NCBI GenBank assembly: GCA_963729325.1 | Contig: CAVSNS010000051.1 | Span: 62,001 to 126,000 of the forward strand | DNA from: JABCYV01 sp963729325 | GTDB taxonomy: Bacteria; Acidobacteriota; Terriglobia; Terriglobales; Acidobacteriaceae | Direction: 5' to 3' | DNA: 64,000 nt | Shown here: piece after piece, positions 47,095 through 58,004 of the stretch | How the letters are laid out: every line of letters starts with the position of its first letter | Position numbering within the stretch: the first letter of the stretch is position 1 | Position numbers and translations under genes: made by a program | Notes under the pieces: generated by a model | Told to the model about the DNA's origin: nothing | Database searches by the model: none | The model's input: only the letters and a program-made list of their open reading frames with translations

Positions 47095-48296
47095 ATGAGA
47101 CCGCATCAGCACCGGCAGGAAACCGAAGCCGTCCGCGGAGGCGCCGACCTGAGAAAGAAGAATGGCCCGCTCTCTACTCCGATCTACCAGACTGCCACCT
47201 TCGAAGTGACCGACAACGACCAGCAACTTCGTGCCACCAGCACTGACATGTTTTACACCCGCTACGGGAACCCTACCCAAACCGCGGCCGAAGCGGTCAT
47301 CGCGGAACTGGAAGGCACGGATGCTGCGCGCCTATTCGCTTCCGGAATGAATGCCATCACGACCTCCGTCCTCGCTCTGTTAAAGAGCGGGGACCACATC
47401 GTGGCCCAGCGAGACATCTACGGCGGCAGCATCAAGTTCTTCACTCAGTGGCTTCCGAAACTCGGCATCGAAACTACCTTTGTTGATACCACGGAGTACG
47501 ACCAGCACGCGCGCGCCATTCGCCCGAATACCGGCTGCTCTATCTGGAATCGCCAACCAATCCGACGCTTCGGGTGGTCGACTTGCGCCAGGTGACCGCC
47601 CTCGCCAAGCAGCACAATCTGATCACTTTTATTGACAGCACGTTCGCCACGCCCATCAATCAGCGCCCGGCGGACTTCGGGATTGATCTCGTCATGCACT
47701 CTGGCACCAAGTATTTCAGCGGCCACGCTGATCTGATCTGCGGCATCGTTGCCGGCCGCCGCGACCTTATTCAGAAAATCCACGAAACCCGTACCACGCT
47801 GGGTGGCGTAATCGATCCCCATGCTGCCTGGCTGCTGATCCGGGGCATGAAGACGCTGGCGGTGCGAGTGCAGCGGCACAATGACAACGCGCTGCGCGTT
47901 GCCCGATTCCTGGCCCAGCACCCCAAAGTGCGGCGCGTGCACTATCCCTTTTTAGAGGGACATCCGCAGCGCGCTCTCGCCATGGAACAGATGCGCGGCG
48001 GTGGCGGCGTACTGAGCTTCGAGGTCGATGGATCCGCCGAAGACGCTCGCCGTCTAACCGAAGCGCTGCACCTTTTTACGCTGGCGCCAAGCCTGGGCGG
48101 AGTTGATTCCCTAGTCTGCGTCCCTGTTCTCACCTCGCACGCCATGGTCTCGGCCGAACACCGCAAAAGTATGGGCGTGACCGATCAAATGATCCGGCTT
48201 TCAGTGGGAATCGAAAGCGCCGACGATCTCATCGCTGACCTGGAACAGGCACTTACAGTCGTGAGTCGGACTGCGCAAAATGCCGAAGTGGGATGA
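47095..48296 (+). CDS. transsulfuration PLP enzyme (cystathionine gamma-synthase / gamma-lyase family), one apparent frameshift
   Basis: It belongs to the Cys/Met metabolism PLP enzymes, which make or cleave cystathionine or methionine. The AAGGAG site precedes MRPHQHRQETEAVRGGADLR. YTRYGNPTQTAAEAVIAELE and LFASGMNAITTSVLAL are conserved. The frame changes near 47531, where RPNT should continue RLLYLESPTNPTLRVVDL. The PLP Lys is in VMHSGTKYFSGHADLI. The C-terminus has FTLAPSLGGVDSLVCVP and the MGVTDQMIRLSVGIES motif. About 400 residues are reconstructed. Synthase, beta-lyase and gamma-lyase activities cannot be separated by sequence alone. Confidence 0.88.
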
Positions 48297-48311
48297 ACCA
48301 GTTCCTTCTTC

Positions 48312-49499
48312 TCAATCAGGATATGGTTCGTCCTTGCGGACAACGTGGATAAAATGGTCAGTAAACTTAAAGTGCATTCCGGGCATATCGTATTTCGGCA
48401 TGTGGCACGTAACACAATTGTTTTTGCTCATCGTGCAGGCTTTGCCACGATGATCATCAGTTGAATGCGAATCAGTGGCGGAACGGTGACAACTGAGACA
48501 TTTATCGTCGTACGCGGCTAGATCTCGGACCCTCGGCTCATGGGGATCGTGACAGGTCAGGCAAGTAACGCGAGCGTCGCTTTTTCTCCAGCACTGGCTT
48601 CTTTCCAGACGATAAGGTTGGAACCGAAGATTGGCGAGTCCCAATGTGTGGCTCAGGGCAACATCCATGAAAGTTCGATGGCATGTGCCACAGAAATCTA
48701 CTAAGTCAATGGCATTGAGCCGTCCCGGATTCATAATCGATGCGATTCCTTCGTCTTTCTGACCAGCTTTCATCATTGCGACGTGGGTTGCGCCAGGCCC
48801 ATGGCAGGCTTCGCAAGTCACTCCGGGAATAAGGTGGTTGGGATCGAATCGATCGTTCGTGGTTGCAGCAGTCGTATGACAACCGAAGCAACGATGCGTT
48901 TCAGGGGCATACAACATCCGTCGTCCCAACGCATCTTCCAAAGTAGGGGACGCGGTGCGAGGCGCGCCCGGAGTGAAATCCAGACCGTCGATGGCCCGGT
49001 AGTAACTCACGCGACTCTCGTAAAATGTGCCGTTCCGTTCAAAAACGTATGTTTGTCCTGATTCTCCCAAACCAAATGCCCAACCCAAAGGGGCTGAGAT
49101 AGTGTGCGCACCATTTGTAACCGAATAGACGCTGCCGTTTTCCTTGCGGGTGATCTGGTAGGAGTATGGGGGAAGGTGAAAAGTCACTTGGTCATGCGAG
49201 CGCAGGACCTCGGACTCGGCCGCATGCGTGGAAGCATTGGCCATCGGCGTCCGTTTCTGAGTTTGAACCTTGGACGCATGGCAAGGCGCGCAGGCGTCGG
49301 GGCCCACGAATTGCTCGCGAGAGGCTGTACCCTTAGTGGGCCACCAGCCCGGGAGTTGTAAGCGGTCCTCCGTCGCCATTTGAACGCTTTGGACGCCGGC
49401 CGGGTCAGCCGACGGAGCGCAAAGAAATATCGCAAGGCAAACGGCTGCAAGCACAAGAAAGGATTTTCCGGGTCTACGCATGGACTGACGCTGACTCAT
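48312..49499 (-). CDS. secreted seven-haem cytochrome c
   Basis: The 395-residue protein has an N-terminal signal sequence (SFLVLAAVCLAIFLCAPSA). Seven CxxCH haem-binding motifs follow in order: CAPCH, CFGCH, CEACH, CGTCH, CLTCH, CLSCH and CVTCH. Extra conserved His residues could be distal ligands. It resembles the cytochrome c554/multihaem DUF families used in periplasmic electron transfer, and no catalytic domain is evident. The gene is convergent with the transsulfuration enzyme (15 bases apart). No other respiratory gene lies nearby. Biogenesis needs a Ccm or Ccs system encoded elsewhere. Confidence 0.88.
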   Translation of the reverse strand: MSQRQSMRRPGKSFLVLAAVCLAIFLCAPSADPAGVQSVQMATEDRLQLPGWWPTKGTASREQFVGPDACAPCHASKVQTQKRTPMANASTHAAESEVLRSHDQVTFHLPPYSYQITRKENGSVYSVTNGAHTISAPLGWAFGLGESGQTYVFERNGTFYESRVSYYRAIDGLDFTPGAPRTASPTLEDALGRRMLYAPETHRCFGCHTTAATTNDRFDPNHLIPGVTCEACHGPGATHVAMMKAGQKDEGIASIMNPGRLNAIDLVDFCGTCHRTFMDVALSHTLGLANLRFQPYRLERSQCWRKSDARVTCLTCHDPHEPRVRDLAAYDDKCLSCHRSATDSHSTDDHRGKACTMSKNNCVTCHMPKYDMPGMHFKFTDHFIHVVRKDEPYPD

Positions 49500-49632
49500 C
49501 GCGAACCGGACGGTTTAACCAGCCGACGTCCCTTCTGTTCCACTAGCGTGATGAAGGCATTGTCTCATCAGGAGAGGGCAAGCCGTAAAGCGTCGGCACC
49601 ATGCCGTAGCCGGTGTTTTCACCCGACTTCCT

Positions 49633-49664
49633 AAAAAGAAAACCTGGCCCCGGGTAGGGCCAGG
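49633..49664 (-). terminator. rho-independent terminator of the TonB receptor gene
   Basis: On the minus strand the hairpin CCTGGCCC-tacccg-GGGCCAGG (49664-49643, 8-bp perfect stem) is followed by TTTTCTTTTT (49642-49633). It begins 22 bases after the receptor stop codon. Confidence 0.9.
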
Positions 49665-49685
49665 ATCGCAGGTTGCCTTAACAGG

Positions 49686-52600
49686 CTAGAAGATAAACTT
49701 GGCACCGAGTTGCAGAATGCGCGGGCTGTAGGTGGTGCCAACTTGCAGGAAATTTCCTGCTCCGAAGCTACCGGTGCTAGAGGATAATCCGCCGCTACCC
49801 GCGGCGCCGCCCTGATCCCCTCCAACGGGGCCGTACTCGACGTGATTGAAGATGTTAAATGCTTCCGCTCTGAACTCGAAGGCCATGGACTCCGTGACCT
49901 TGAAATGCTTGAACAAAGCCATGTCGATGTTCCAATGCCCCGGATTGCGCAGGAAATTTCGCCCTGAATCACCCAGGGTCAGCCCTGTCGGAGAAACGAA
50001 TGCGTTGGGATTGGCCACGAAGGGCCCGAAGCCAGAAGCGGGGTCAAACCGAGGTATGTTCTGATGTGGGTTAGAGATAACGTCGGCGTAAGACTGACCC
50101 GCGCCAGCGCCCGATGCAACTCCATTTCCTAGTCCAGCGTTGTCACCATTCGCCGCACCGTTGTACACACTGAAAGGCGTGCCGGTTTGCCAAATGCCAA
50201 TGCCGGATAGCTCCCAGCCACCAAGCAACCTATTTCTTAAACCCGAGCCTTTAAAGAAGGGCAGATCGTAAACAGCGCTTGTAGAAAATGCGTGTCGCTG
50301 GTCAAAGTTGGAGGAAGTCCTGAAGAGGGCGAAATTATAGGCGTCCAAAATGCCACCGTCACCAAACACGCCGCCGTCAGATGCGTCGTCGATGGAATGG
50401 CTGTAGGTGTACGCCACATTGACTTGCAGACCACCTACACTGCGCCGCAGTTGTGCCTGTAGCGCGTTGTAGTTCGACGTGGCTGCACTGTCGAGCCGGG
50501 TGATGTCTCCGAAGCCGAGGAACGGGCGGGAAGGATTCGGATCGTTACCGCAGGCAACCGATAGATTTACGGCAGCTTGGCCCGTTATCGGAACCCCGCT
50601 CGGGGTTTGAAACGTCGTGCAATCGTTGGTGCCGATAGCCTCGCCCGGCTTGTAAGGATTCTGTGATGCCGGAACGGCATGTAACTGATTGAGTTCGAAC
50701 TTGCGGCCTAAATGTACCCCTTTGCTGCCGACGTACGAAACGGACGCCACTGTACTGCGATAAACCTCGTGTTGGACTGAGAAGTTCCATTGCTGTACGT
50801 AAGGCCAGATCGCTTTATCGGGGATAGAGTTAACGCCGAGCGGGAAAAGTAGCGGAGTTGCACCCACGGCAGATCCGATGTTGCCATAACCAACGATGTT
50901 GTATTGAGTGGGAACCTGCACCAACGGCGGTGAACTTTCCAAAGCCTCGGTATCTGCTTCGTTGCCGTTGGTGTGCTCGAAAAATATTCCATATCCACCG
51001 CGGATAGAAGTCTTCCCATCGCCTTTGGGATCAAAAGCGAAGCCGATACGAGGTGCGGGATTGAAGAGGTGCCCCTTCATACACCCTGGGTTGGATGTGC
51101 CGCCGATTGCGGCGTTCGGGAATCCAGGCGCCGATGCTGGGCCTCCTGGTTTTCCACACTGCACGATGCCATTAAAGGGATTGCCTGGCCCCGGTATCAG
51201 CGCCCCGGCCTGCCCCGTAACGCTGCCGTCCGCATCGATTTGGGGAGCCTTGGCAGCACTCCATGCGGCCGGATCGAAGTTGAAGGCCTGATGGAAACGC
51301 TCGCGATAAGTCCCGTAAAGACTGAATCGAATTCCCAAATTAAGAGTCAGCTTTTTGCTGGCATGAAAGTCATCCTGGAAGTAGGGCTCCAGGATTTTAT
51401 AGCGGTTGTAATACTTGGCTTGGGCACTTGCTTGGGCGAAGTTGGCGATGTTGCCTGTTAACAGGTCGGCAAACGGATTGCCAGTCGAAACTGGCGCGGT
51501 GTTGCTATAGGTCAGGACGCCGTTAACCGAAGGGTTTGTTCCGGTGAGTTCGTTCTTTTGCGCGGCAACAAAGTACGCGCCAAATTGCAGGTTATGCCTG
51601 CCGACGATCTTGGTTACATTGTCGCGAAAGGTATAGGTAGGGTTGGAGTTGTAGGGCCCGTTGGGAACATAACCAACGTCTTCTTGGAAGCCGGTCCCGT
51701 AGGCCCCGCCAAGGCCTCCGGCGACGTTGATTCCCGGAAGCTTGCCTCCGTTGTCCGCCGAGGGGAACAGACTGCCCGCCGTAAAGTTAGCCGGGCGCTT
51801 CCAGGCATTCGGGTTCGGCGTGCCCGTGCTGGTCAGCGTGATGTGGTCGGTGGTGTAGCTGAAGACGAACTCATTCAGCAGCGTGGGCGATGCGGTGCTG
51901 GTGAGACGCGCCACTAGTGCAGTTGCGGGTCCGACGAAATTCGTCTGAATTGTCGGGAAAGTTGTTCCATCTGTCCACAAAGGTACGGCGGTTACTGTTG
52001 CCCAAGAGTCATGAACGTAGCGAAACATGACCCGATTTTTATCGTTAAGATTGTGGTCTACGCGAACCAGTTCTTCCCGCCAATTGGTGGGTTGCGAGGG
52101 GGCAGCCGCATACACATTCAAGGATCCTGAGCTGGGAGCAGGAATCAGGCCCAGCAACGCGGCGGCGTTGGGATCGACGGGAACCTGATTCCCGGGATAG
52201 CGGGCGCCGCCGGACTTAGGGATCGTGGGACAGTCCGCAAATGGATCGTTGCCTGAAGTTGGATTCGGGTTTGGGCACAGATCGCTGAAATTACCGGAGC
52301 GCTCGGCCAGCGAAGGAACTAACACATTGAAGTTCTGCCCGGGAACGCGATCCCTGCGCCACTCCTGCGACCAGAAGAAAAAGGTCTTGTCCTTGCTGGT
52401 GTTGTAAAGCCCCGGAATATATATCGGTCCGCCGATGGTATATCCGAAGTCATTTTTCTTATACGACGGCTTGGTTGTTTGGAATACTGGCGTGGCATTA
52501 AAGAAATCATTGCGCAAGAATTCGTAAGCATCACCGTGGAACTGGTTGGTGCCCGATTTGGTCTCGATTTCGACTGTGCCCGAACCGTTGCGGCCGTACT

Positions 52601-53295
52601 GGGCTCCGTAATTGGAAGTAAGAACCTTGAACTTCGCCGATGGCATCCAGGCTGGGATAGACGTTCATGCTGGTATTGCTGCCGTTATCCATATTGTCGC
52701 CGCCGTCCAGTTCCCAATTGTTGTATTCGGTTCTGCCGCCGTTCACGCTGAAGTTAACGTTCCCTTGGATGCCGACCGGCCCTTCGTCCTGCCCGGACTG
52801 GTTGCTGACTCCGGGCACCAGCGTGACCAGTTGGGTAAATTGCGGCCATTCAGTTGCAGCTGGTTGATTTCTTTGCCGGTTACTGTACCCGTGAGCTCAG
52901 AAGACTGGGTCTCTACCTGGGCCACATTTTCACCTTGGACCTCGACCGTCTCTTTGGTCGCGCCTACCTGCAAGCTCACGTCGGCGCGGGCCTTCTGGCC
53001 GACTCGGAGAATCACGCCTTTGGCTTCGTATTTTTTAAATCCCTGCGCGGCGACGATCAGATTGTAGGAACCGATGGGCAAGGCCGCGAAAAGGTAATCG
53101 CCGCTTCCATTCGTAGCGGCGGTGCGGGTGACGCCCTTCTCCGGATTGATGACCGTCACCTGGGCGTTCGGCACGGCGGCTCCGCTGGGATCTGTCACCG
53201 TGCCGGTAACCGAAGCCGTGTCCTGGGCCAGCACCGCGGCCGAAACGCAGATCATCAACACGAAGAACCAACATCCATACCAGGCGGGATTTCAT
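49686..53295 (-). CDS. TonB-dependent receptor with carboxypeptidase-regulatory-like N-terminal domain (Oar-like), three apparent frameshifts
   Basis: This is an outer-membrane receptor of about 1200 residues, typical of Acidobacteriota. The start MKSRLVWMLVLR at 53295 opens the leader. A frame change near 53250 completes the signal peptide (LMICVSAAVLAQ). A CarboxypepD_reg-like domain follows: VTGTVTDPSGAAVPNAQVTV, GDYLFAALPIGSYNLIV. The plug domain reads QLQLNGRNFTQLVTLVPGV (change near 52840), then VNGGRTEYNNWELDGGDN, and a second change near 52632 leads to FKVLTSNYGAQYGRNGSG. The beta-barrel ends with PRILQLGAKFIF and its terminal Phe. Oar-like receptors import large substrates, perhaps glycans. 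The adjacent LacI regulator supports a sugar-related role. Confidence 0.9.
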
Positions 53296-53525
53296 AGTGG
53301 ACTCCATGTGGTTCTGTTACGAAATTCAGAAAGATGGCTGGATAAGTCTCCCCAGCATGTTAGCGCGGGTGAACTGCCGCGCAAGCGTGCGTTGAATACA
53401 GGCACCCAACCGGTAAACTTTTGCTCTCGCGATAGGCTTAAGGACTTCCAGCCCGCTTTCTTGCTCCGATCACCTGACGAGTATTGTCATTTCCGGGTTA
53501 ATTCCGCCATTAAAACGTATCAATA

Positions 53526-53539
53526 GCAGTAAATACTGC
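53526..53539. promoter_or_regulatory. short dyad between the TonB receptor and lacI-type genes
   Basis: GCAGTA-aa-TACTGC has two perfect 6-base arms and lies in the 306-base region 53296-53601 upstream of the receptor gene. It is a candidate operator for the adjacent LacI-type regulator, but lacks the central CG common in LacI-family sites. The rest of the region is relatively A+T rich and shows no gene. Confidence 0.3.
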
Positions 53540-53601
53540 GGTAGGTGCATCGGAAGTGTCAAGCAGAAAATTGCCCGGTCAGCCTTTCCCGGCGGGCTCA
53601 G

Positions 53602-54663
53602 CTACAACAAGCTGCGGGTCGACTCTCGCACCGCTAGTTCCGGCGCCATTTTGCGATGGACGGCGGAGAATTCCCGCTTCTCGAGCAACGCATTAATTCC
53701 TTCGACCACGATGCTGACCGCTGTGGTACCCATAGCTTCCATTGGCTGACGCACAGTCGTCAGCGGCGGAGTATACAGAGCGGATGCTGCGACGTCGTCG
53801 AAGCCGACGACCGAACAATGTTCTGGGACACGCAGACCGGACTTCGTCAATGCACGTATCGCGCCAAATGCCGTCTGATCGTCGAATGCTACCAGGGCCG
53901 TGAACGGCCGTTTCTGTTTTACCAAGTCCTCGGTTAATTTATAACCGGCTTCAAAACTTGAAATTGGATCTCTTGATTCCGGGAGGTCCACAATCAACCG
54001 CGAATCTAATTCCAATCCGCTTTCCTTTGCGAAACTACGAATGCCGCGCCAGCGTTGTGCGCTGTCGGCCAAGGTCTTAGGGCCACGGATGAAGGCAATC
54101 TTGCGATGTCCGAGCGAGTGCAGATGCTCAAGAGCAGCGTGGGCGCCCAGTTCGTTATCCACGATGACCGAGCTGACCGAATCCGTCTGCAGCTCGCGCA
54201 TGATCATCACGGTGGGGATACTGCTCTTGGCCAGATCGGCCAGAACATCGATGTCCACGAACAGCCAGTTGGCCAGCACGATGAGCGCTTCCACGCGCCG
54301 GTCCAGCAACATTTCCAGATAGCGCTCGAAGCGGCCGCGCTCATTATGCACATCGGTGAGAATCGGGAGGTAAGAAGACTGGAAGAGAGAGTTCTCGATG
54401 CCCCGCAGAACCAGTGTGCAGTAAGGGTCGGTCATGTCGGCCACCATCACGCCGACGGTGTGGCTGCGCTGACTGCGAAGCGATCGGGCAAATAGATTCG
54501 GGCGATAGCCCAGTTTCTTGGCCGCCCGCTCAATCCGCTTTTTGGTGGGCGCGGGAATGTAACGCGCCAGGGGAGCGCTGTTGAGGACAATCGAAACCGT
54601 AGTCGAGGAAAAACCACTTTCCTTCGCCACGTCCCGAATTGTAACCATCTTGTTCTTCACCAT
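53602..54663 (-). CDS. LacI-family transcriptional regulator
   Basis: It is a repressor/activator of about 353 residues. The helix-turn-helix is TIRDVAKESGFSSTTVSIVL, followed by the hinge helix region YRPNLFARSLRSQRSHTVGV. The periplasmic-binding-protein-like sensor domain follows, with VGFDDVAASALYTPPLTTVRQP as its signature. The start is placed at 54663 (MVKNKMVTIRDV) or 54648, not at the far upstream codon 54738, because a promoter-like sequence lies between. It sits upstream of the TonB receptor in the same direction and probably controls it in response to a sugar or sugar derivative, a common arrangement in Acidobacteriota. Confidence 0.9.
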   Translation of the reverse strand: MVKNKMVTIRDVAKESGFSSTTVSIVLNSAPLARYIPAPTKKRIERAAKKLGYRPNLFARSLRSQRSHTVGVMVADMTDPYCTLVLRGIENSLFQSSYLPILTDVHNERGRFERYLEMLLDRRVEALIVLANWLFVDIDVLADLAKSSIPTVMIMRELQTDSVSSVIVDNELGAHAALEHLHSLGHRKIAFIRGPKTLADSAQRWRGIRSFAKESGLELDSRLIVDLPESRDPISSFEAGYKLTEDLVKQKRPFTALVAFDDQTAFGAIRALTKSGLRVPEHCSVVGFDDVAASALYTPPLTTVRQPMEAMGTTAVSIVVEGINALLEKREFSAVHRKMAPELAVRESTRSLL

Positions 54664-54705
54664 CTCATTAGGCGTTAGCTTGAATTTCGTGCCATCGCTG
54701 GCGGA

Positions 54706-54734
54706 CACTACAGTAGACTTCAAACCACTGTCAA
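54706..54734 (-). promoter_or_regulatory. possible sigma-70 promoter of the LacI-type gene
   Basis: On the minus strand TTGACA (54734-54729) is followed after 17-18 bases by a weak -10-like TAGTGT/GTAGTG. It would leave a leader of about 40 bases before the chosen start codon. The consensus -35 is good and the -10 poor. Confidence 0.35.
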
Positions 54735-54782
54735 GCAATCGCCTCAGACGCTCTGCAGGCGACTTATTTTGCCGAATTAAAC

Positions 54783-55995
54783 ATGAAGCTTGTTCTTCTC
54801 ATCGTTGTCGTAGGGCTGATTGCAGTGACTGCAGCACCTTTGGCCGGAGAACAGGCACTTCAGAAGCAGCACAGCGGGACTGCTTCGCCCCCAAATGCCG
54901 ACCCCGGTCAACTATTCAAGCAGGGCGAAATCGCTTTAAAGAAGAATGACCTTGACCAGGCTGAGCGTTCGTTTCGCAGCGTTCTTACACTCGACCCGCA
55001 AGCTGTGGGCGCCTATGCCAATCTCGGGGTCATCTATATGCGACGCAAACAGTGGCAGCGCGCACTGGAGATGCTGCATCAAGCCGAGCATTTGGCGCCA
55101 GGCGTTGCCGGGGTCCGGCTTAACATAGGGCTGGTCTACTACCGGCAGAATGACTTCCGCTCTGCTGATTCCATCCTTCGAGTCGGTGGTGCGCGATGCG
55201 CCGGATTCCTTCCAGGCACGCTATCTGCTGGGACTCTGCTACTTCTTCACCGAACGCTACGCGGAAGCCGCCAGCACACTCGAGCCGCTTTGGCCACAAG
55301 CTTCGAATCAGTTTAATTATCTGTACGTCTTGGACATCGCCGCCGGCAAGGCACAGCGCGCCGATCTCGAACTTCGCGCTCAGAGCCGCCTGGTGGAAAT
55401 CGGCCAGGGCTCGCCCGAGTTGCATCTTGTCATCGGCAAGGCCCACATCAATCGCGAGGAATATGACGACGCCATTGCCGAACTCAATCAGGCGGCTAAA
55501 GCAGCGCCCAAGTTACCGTTTGTTCACTTTTATTTGGGCTGGGCTTATCTGAACAAGCAGGATTTGGATCAGGCCAAGGCGGAATTTCTTCGGGACATCG
55601 CCCTCGAACCCGATGTTGCCTACGACTATGATCAGCTCGGCGTCGTGGATTATCTGCAGCAGCATGATGAGGAAGCCGAGAAAAACCTGCGCCACGCGCT
55701 AAAGCTCGATCCTCATCTCACCAGCTCTCACTTCCAACTAGCCCGGGTCTATCAGCGTGAAGGAAAATATGCAGAGGCTCTGATTGAGATCGACGCTGCC
55801 GGTAAGAGCGATCCCATCAGCTACAACGTGCACTACATCCGTGGGCAGTTACTGCAGCGCCTCGGACGCTCCGAAGAAGCCAAGGCCGAGATGGAACTCA
55901 CCACCCGCATGATGAACGAGCAACGAGGCAAGCGGCAAAAAGAACTCTACAGCAGCCCGTTGCCGAATCCCGAGCTTACGCAGGAGCCGCAGTAG
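54783..55995 (+). CDS. secreted TPR-repeat protein, one apparent frameshift
   Basis: It has a signal peptide (MKLVLLIVVVGLIAVTAAPL), then a chain of tetratricopeptide repeats. Clear units are QLFKQGEIALKKNDLDQAER, AYANLGVIYMRRKQWQRALE, HLVIGKAHINREEYDDAIAE, VHFYLGWAYLNKQDLDQAKA, AYDYDQLGVVDYLQQHDEEA and SSHFQLARVYQREGKYAEAL. The frame changes near 55165 (QNDFRSA into IPSFESVVRDAPDSF). About 404 residues are reconstructed. TPR arrays scaffold protein assemblies; the partner is unknown. It is divergent from the LacI-type gene. Confidence 0.85.
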
Positions 55996-56085
55996 CCAGG
56001 TTTTTGATAGACTAGGCCCCGCCCACGGATTGCTTAGCAACCCAGTCGTCTACCCAATAGAAAAGAGAATGAAGGGAGATCCGTC

Positions 56086-57759
56086 ATGAAACGCGCGTTG
56101 AAAATCCTCGGAATCGTCATAGCCATCATCTTGGTGATTCTCATTGCGCTCCCCTTCGTCGTGAACGTGAACAGCTTCCGGCCCCGGCTTGAATCAGAAC
56201 TCACAACCTCTCTGGGTCGCGAGGTCAAAGTAGGCAACCTCAGTCTTTCTATCTTGTCTGGAAGCGTTGCTGCCGAGGACCTCTCCATCGCCGATGATCC
56301 GGCTTTCAGCAAAGACCCATTCATTCGCGCTAAAGCGCTGAAGGTGGGTGTTGAGCTGATGCCGCTGATTTTGTCCAAGACGCTGCACGTCACCGACATC
56401 ACATTGGATCGACCGCAGATTTCTTTGCTAAGGGCGGCTTCTGGAAAGTGGAATTTTTCCAGTTTAGGAGGTAGCTCTACAGCGAAGCCGGCTGCGAACG
56501 CCGCCAAGCCCGCGACTGAGTCTGGATCCGCAAGCTCTTCCACCGCGAATCTGTCCGTCAATCAGCTGAACGTGAAAGATGGCAGCGTGTCGGTGAACCG
56601 GGCCAATTCTTCCATCAAACCTCATGTCTACGACAAAGTAAATATTACGGTGAGCAATTTCTCCTTCAGCTCGCAGTTCCCGTTCACGCTTGCAGCGAAC
56701 CTTCCAGGCGGGGGCGACGTGAAACTCGACGGAAAGGCGGGTCCTATTAATCCCACGGACGCCTCTTTAACTCCGCTCGAGGCGCAGATCAATGTGAAGC
56801 GCCTTGACCTCGCCGCCTCGGGATTCGTTGACCCGAGTTCCGGCATCGCCGGTCTCGCCGACTTCGACGGCAAACTCGGTTCAGACGGTAGCCAACTCCG
56901 CAGTAGCGGCACCGTGAAGGCTGACAAGCTCAAGCTCTCCCCAAAGGGCCAACCGGCGGGACGGTCCGTGGACGTGAAATACGCCGTGCAGCACGACTTG
57001 GCGAAGGAATCGGGCGAGCTTACTCAAGGCGACGTGTCCATTGGCAAGGCTCTGGCCCAACTCACTGGCACCTACCGGATGGAAGGGCCGACAACTCTCC
57101 TGAATATGAAACTCAACGCTCAAGGTATGCCGGTGGACGACCTTGCGCCCATGCTTCCGGCTCTTGGCGTGGTTCTTCCTTCCGGTTCGCAGCTCAAGGG
57201 CGGAAACCTCTCCACGACTCTGGCCATCAGCGGCCCGACCGATAAGTTGGTCATCACCGGTCCGGTCAAGCTAGCCAACACGAAGCTTGCAGGTTTCGAT
57301 CTCGGCTCGAAGCTTTCCGCGGTCTCTAAATTGACAGGCGGGGCGAACACTGGATCAGATACATCCATTCAGAATCTGAGCACCGACGCGCGCGTCGCAC
57401 CCGAAGGAATAAAGACCGACAATGTGAACCTCACCGTCCCAGCTTTGGGAACCATCCTGGGCAGTGGAACCATCAGCCCGGCTGGAGCGCTGAATTACAA
57501 GATGAACGCCAACCTCGCGAGCGGTGGCGCCGTAAGCGGACTCAGCCAACTCGCGGGCATCGGCGGAGGGGGAGGCAAGAGTGCCGGCATTCCCTTCTTC
57601 ATCCAAGGAACCACTTCGGATCCGAAGTTTGTACCTGACGTGCAAGGGATGCTGAACAGTCAATTCAAGGGTGGGTTGCCCAACACCAAGAACCCGAACG
57701 TAAACAATGCCGTCGATGCGCTGACGGGAATATTTGGGAAGAAAAAGAAACCACAGTAG
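56086..57759 (+). CDS. AsmA-family protein
   Basis: The 557-residue protein is anchored by one N-terminal helix (ALKILGIVIAIILVILIALP) and has a large periplasmic domain. The AsmA signature is near the start: NVNSFRPRLESELTTSLGRE, VKVGNLSLSILSG, LSIADDPAFSKDPFIRAKAL. The C-terminal part holds further AsmA-like beta strands and PFFIQGTTSDPKFVPDV, a typical AsmA_2 ending. The family is linked to lipid transport between inner and outer membrane. A low-complexity Ala/Ser/Lys linker (STAKPAANAAKPATESGSAS) lies at about 130-150. A ribosome binding site (AAGGGAG) precedes the start. Confidence 0.88.
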   Translation: MKRALKILGIVIAIILVILIALPFVVNVNSFRPRLESELTTSLGREVKVGNLSLSILSGSVAAEDLSIADDPAFSKDPFIRAKALKVGVELMPLILSKTLHVTDITLDRPQISLLRAASGKWNFSSLGGSSTAKPAANAAKPATESGSASSSTANLSVNQLNVKDGSVSVNRANSSIKPHVYDKVNITVSNFSFSSQFPFTLAANLPGGGDVKLDGKAGPINPTDASLTPLEAQINVKRLDLAASGFVDPSSGIAGLADFDGKLGSDGSQLRSSGTVKADKLKLSPKGQPAGRSVDVKYAVQHDLAKESGELTQGDVSIGKALAQLTGTYRMEGPTTLLNMKLNAQGMPVDDLAPMLPALGVVLPSGSQLKGGNLSTTLAISGPTDKLVITGPVKLANTKLAGFDLGSKLSAVSKLTGGANTGSDTSIQNLSTDARVAPEGIKTDNVNLTVPALGTILGSGTISPAGALNYKMNANLASGGAVSGLSQLAGIGGGGGKSAGIPFFIQGTTSDPKFVPDVQGMLNSQFKGGLPNTKNPNVNNAVDALTGIFGKKKKPQ

Positions 57760-58004
57760 CTCTACAAGAATTGCTTCCAGGAGGCGAAGCTGTCATTCGG
57801 AGATTCTAAAGCCTCAGGCATAGCCTTGTAGGTTAGAGACATAACTGACCTCCGATACCAAAGGGTCCTAGAATCGCTCCCCGCCTTTGTGTCGACGGCT
57901 CAAATATCAAGCTAAAAACTGCGCGTTTTCGTGCTAAAATCTCCGCCCATTACGGGTCTGTGGGACGGGGGCGGGCTCTTCACGAATTTCACGAGGAGGC
58001 CACT

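Noticed and set aside
1420..55165. Programmed ribosomal frameshifting as a general explanation for broken frames
   Set aside because: The sites share no slippery heptamer or downstream structure and occur in genes never known to be recoded, such as ruvC and an acyl ligase.
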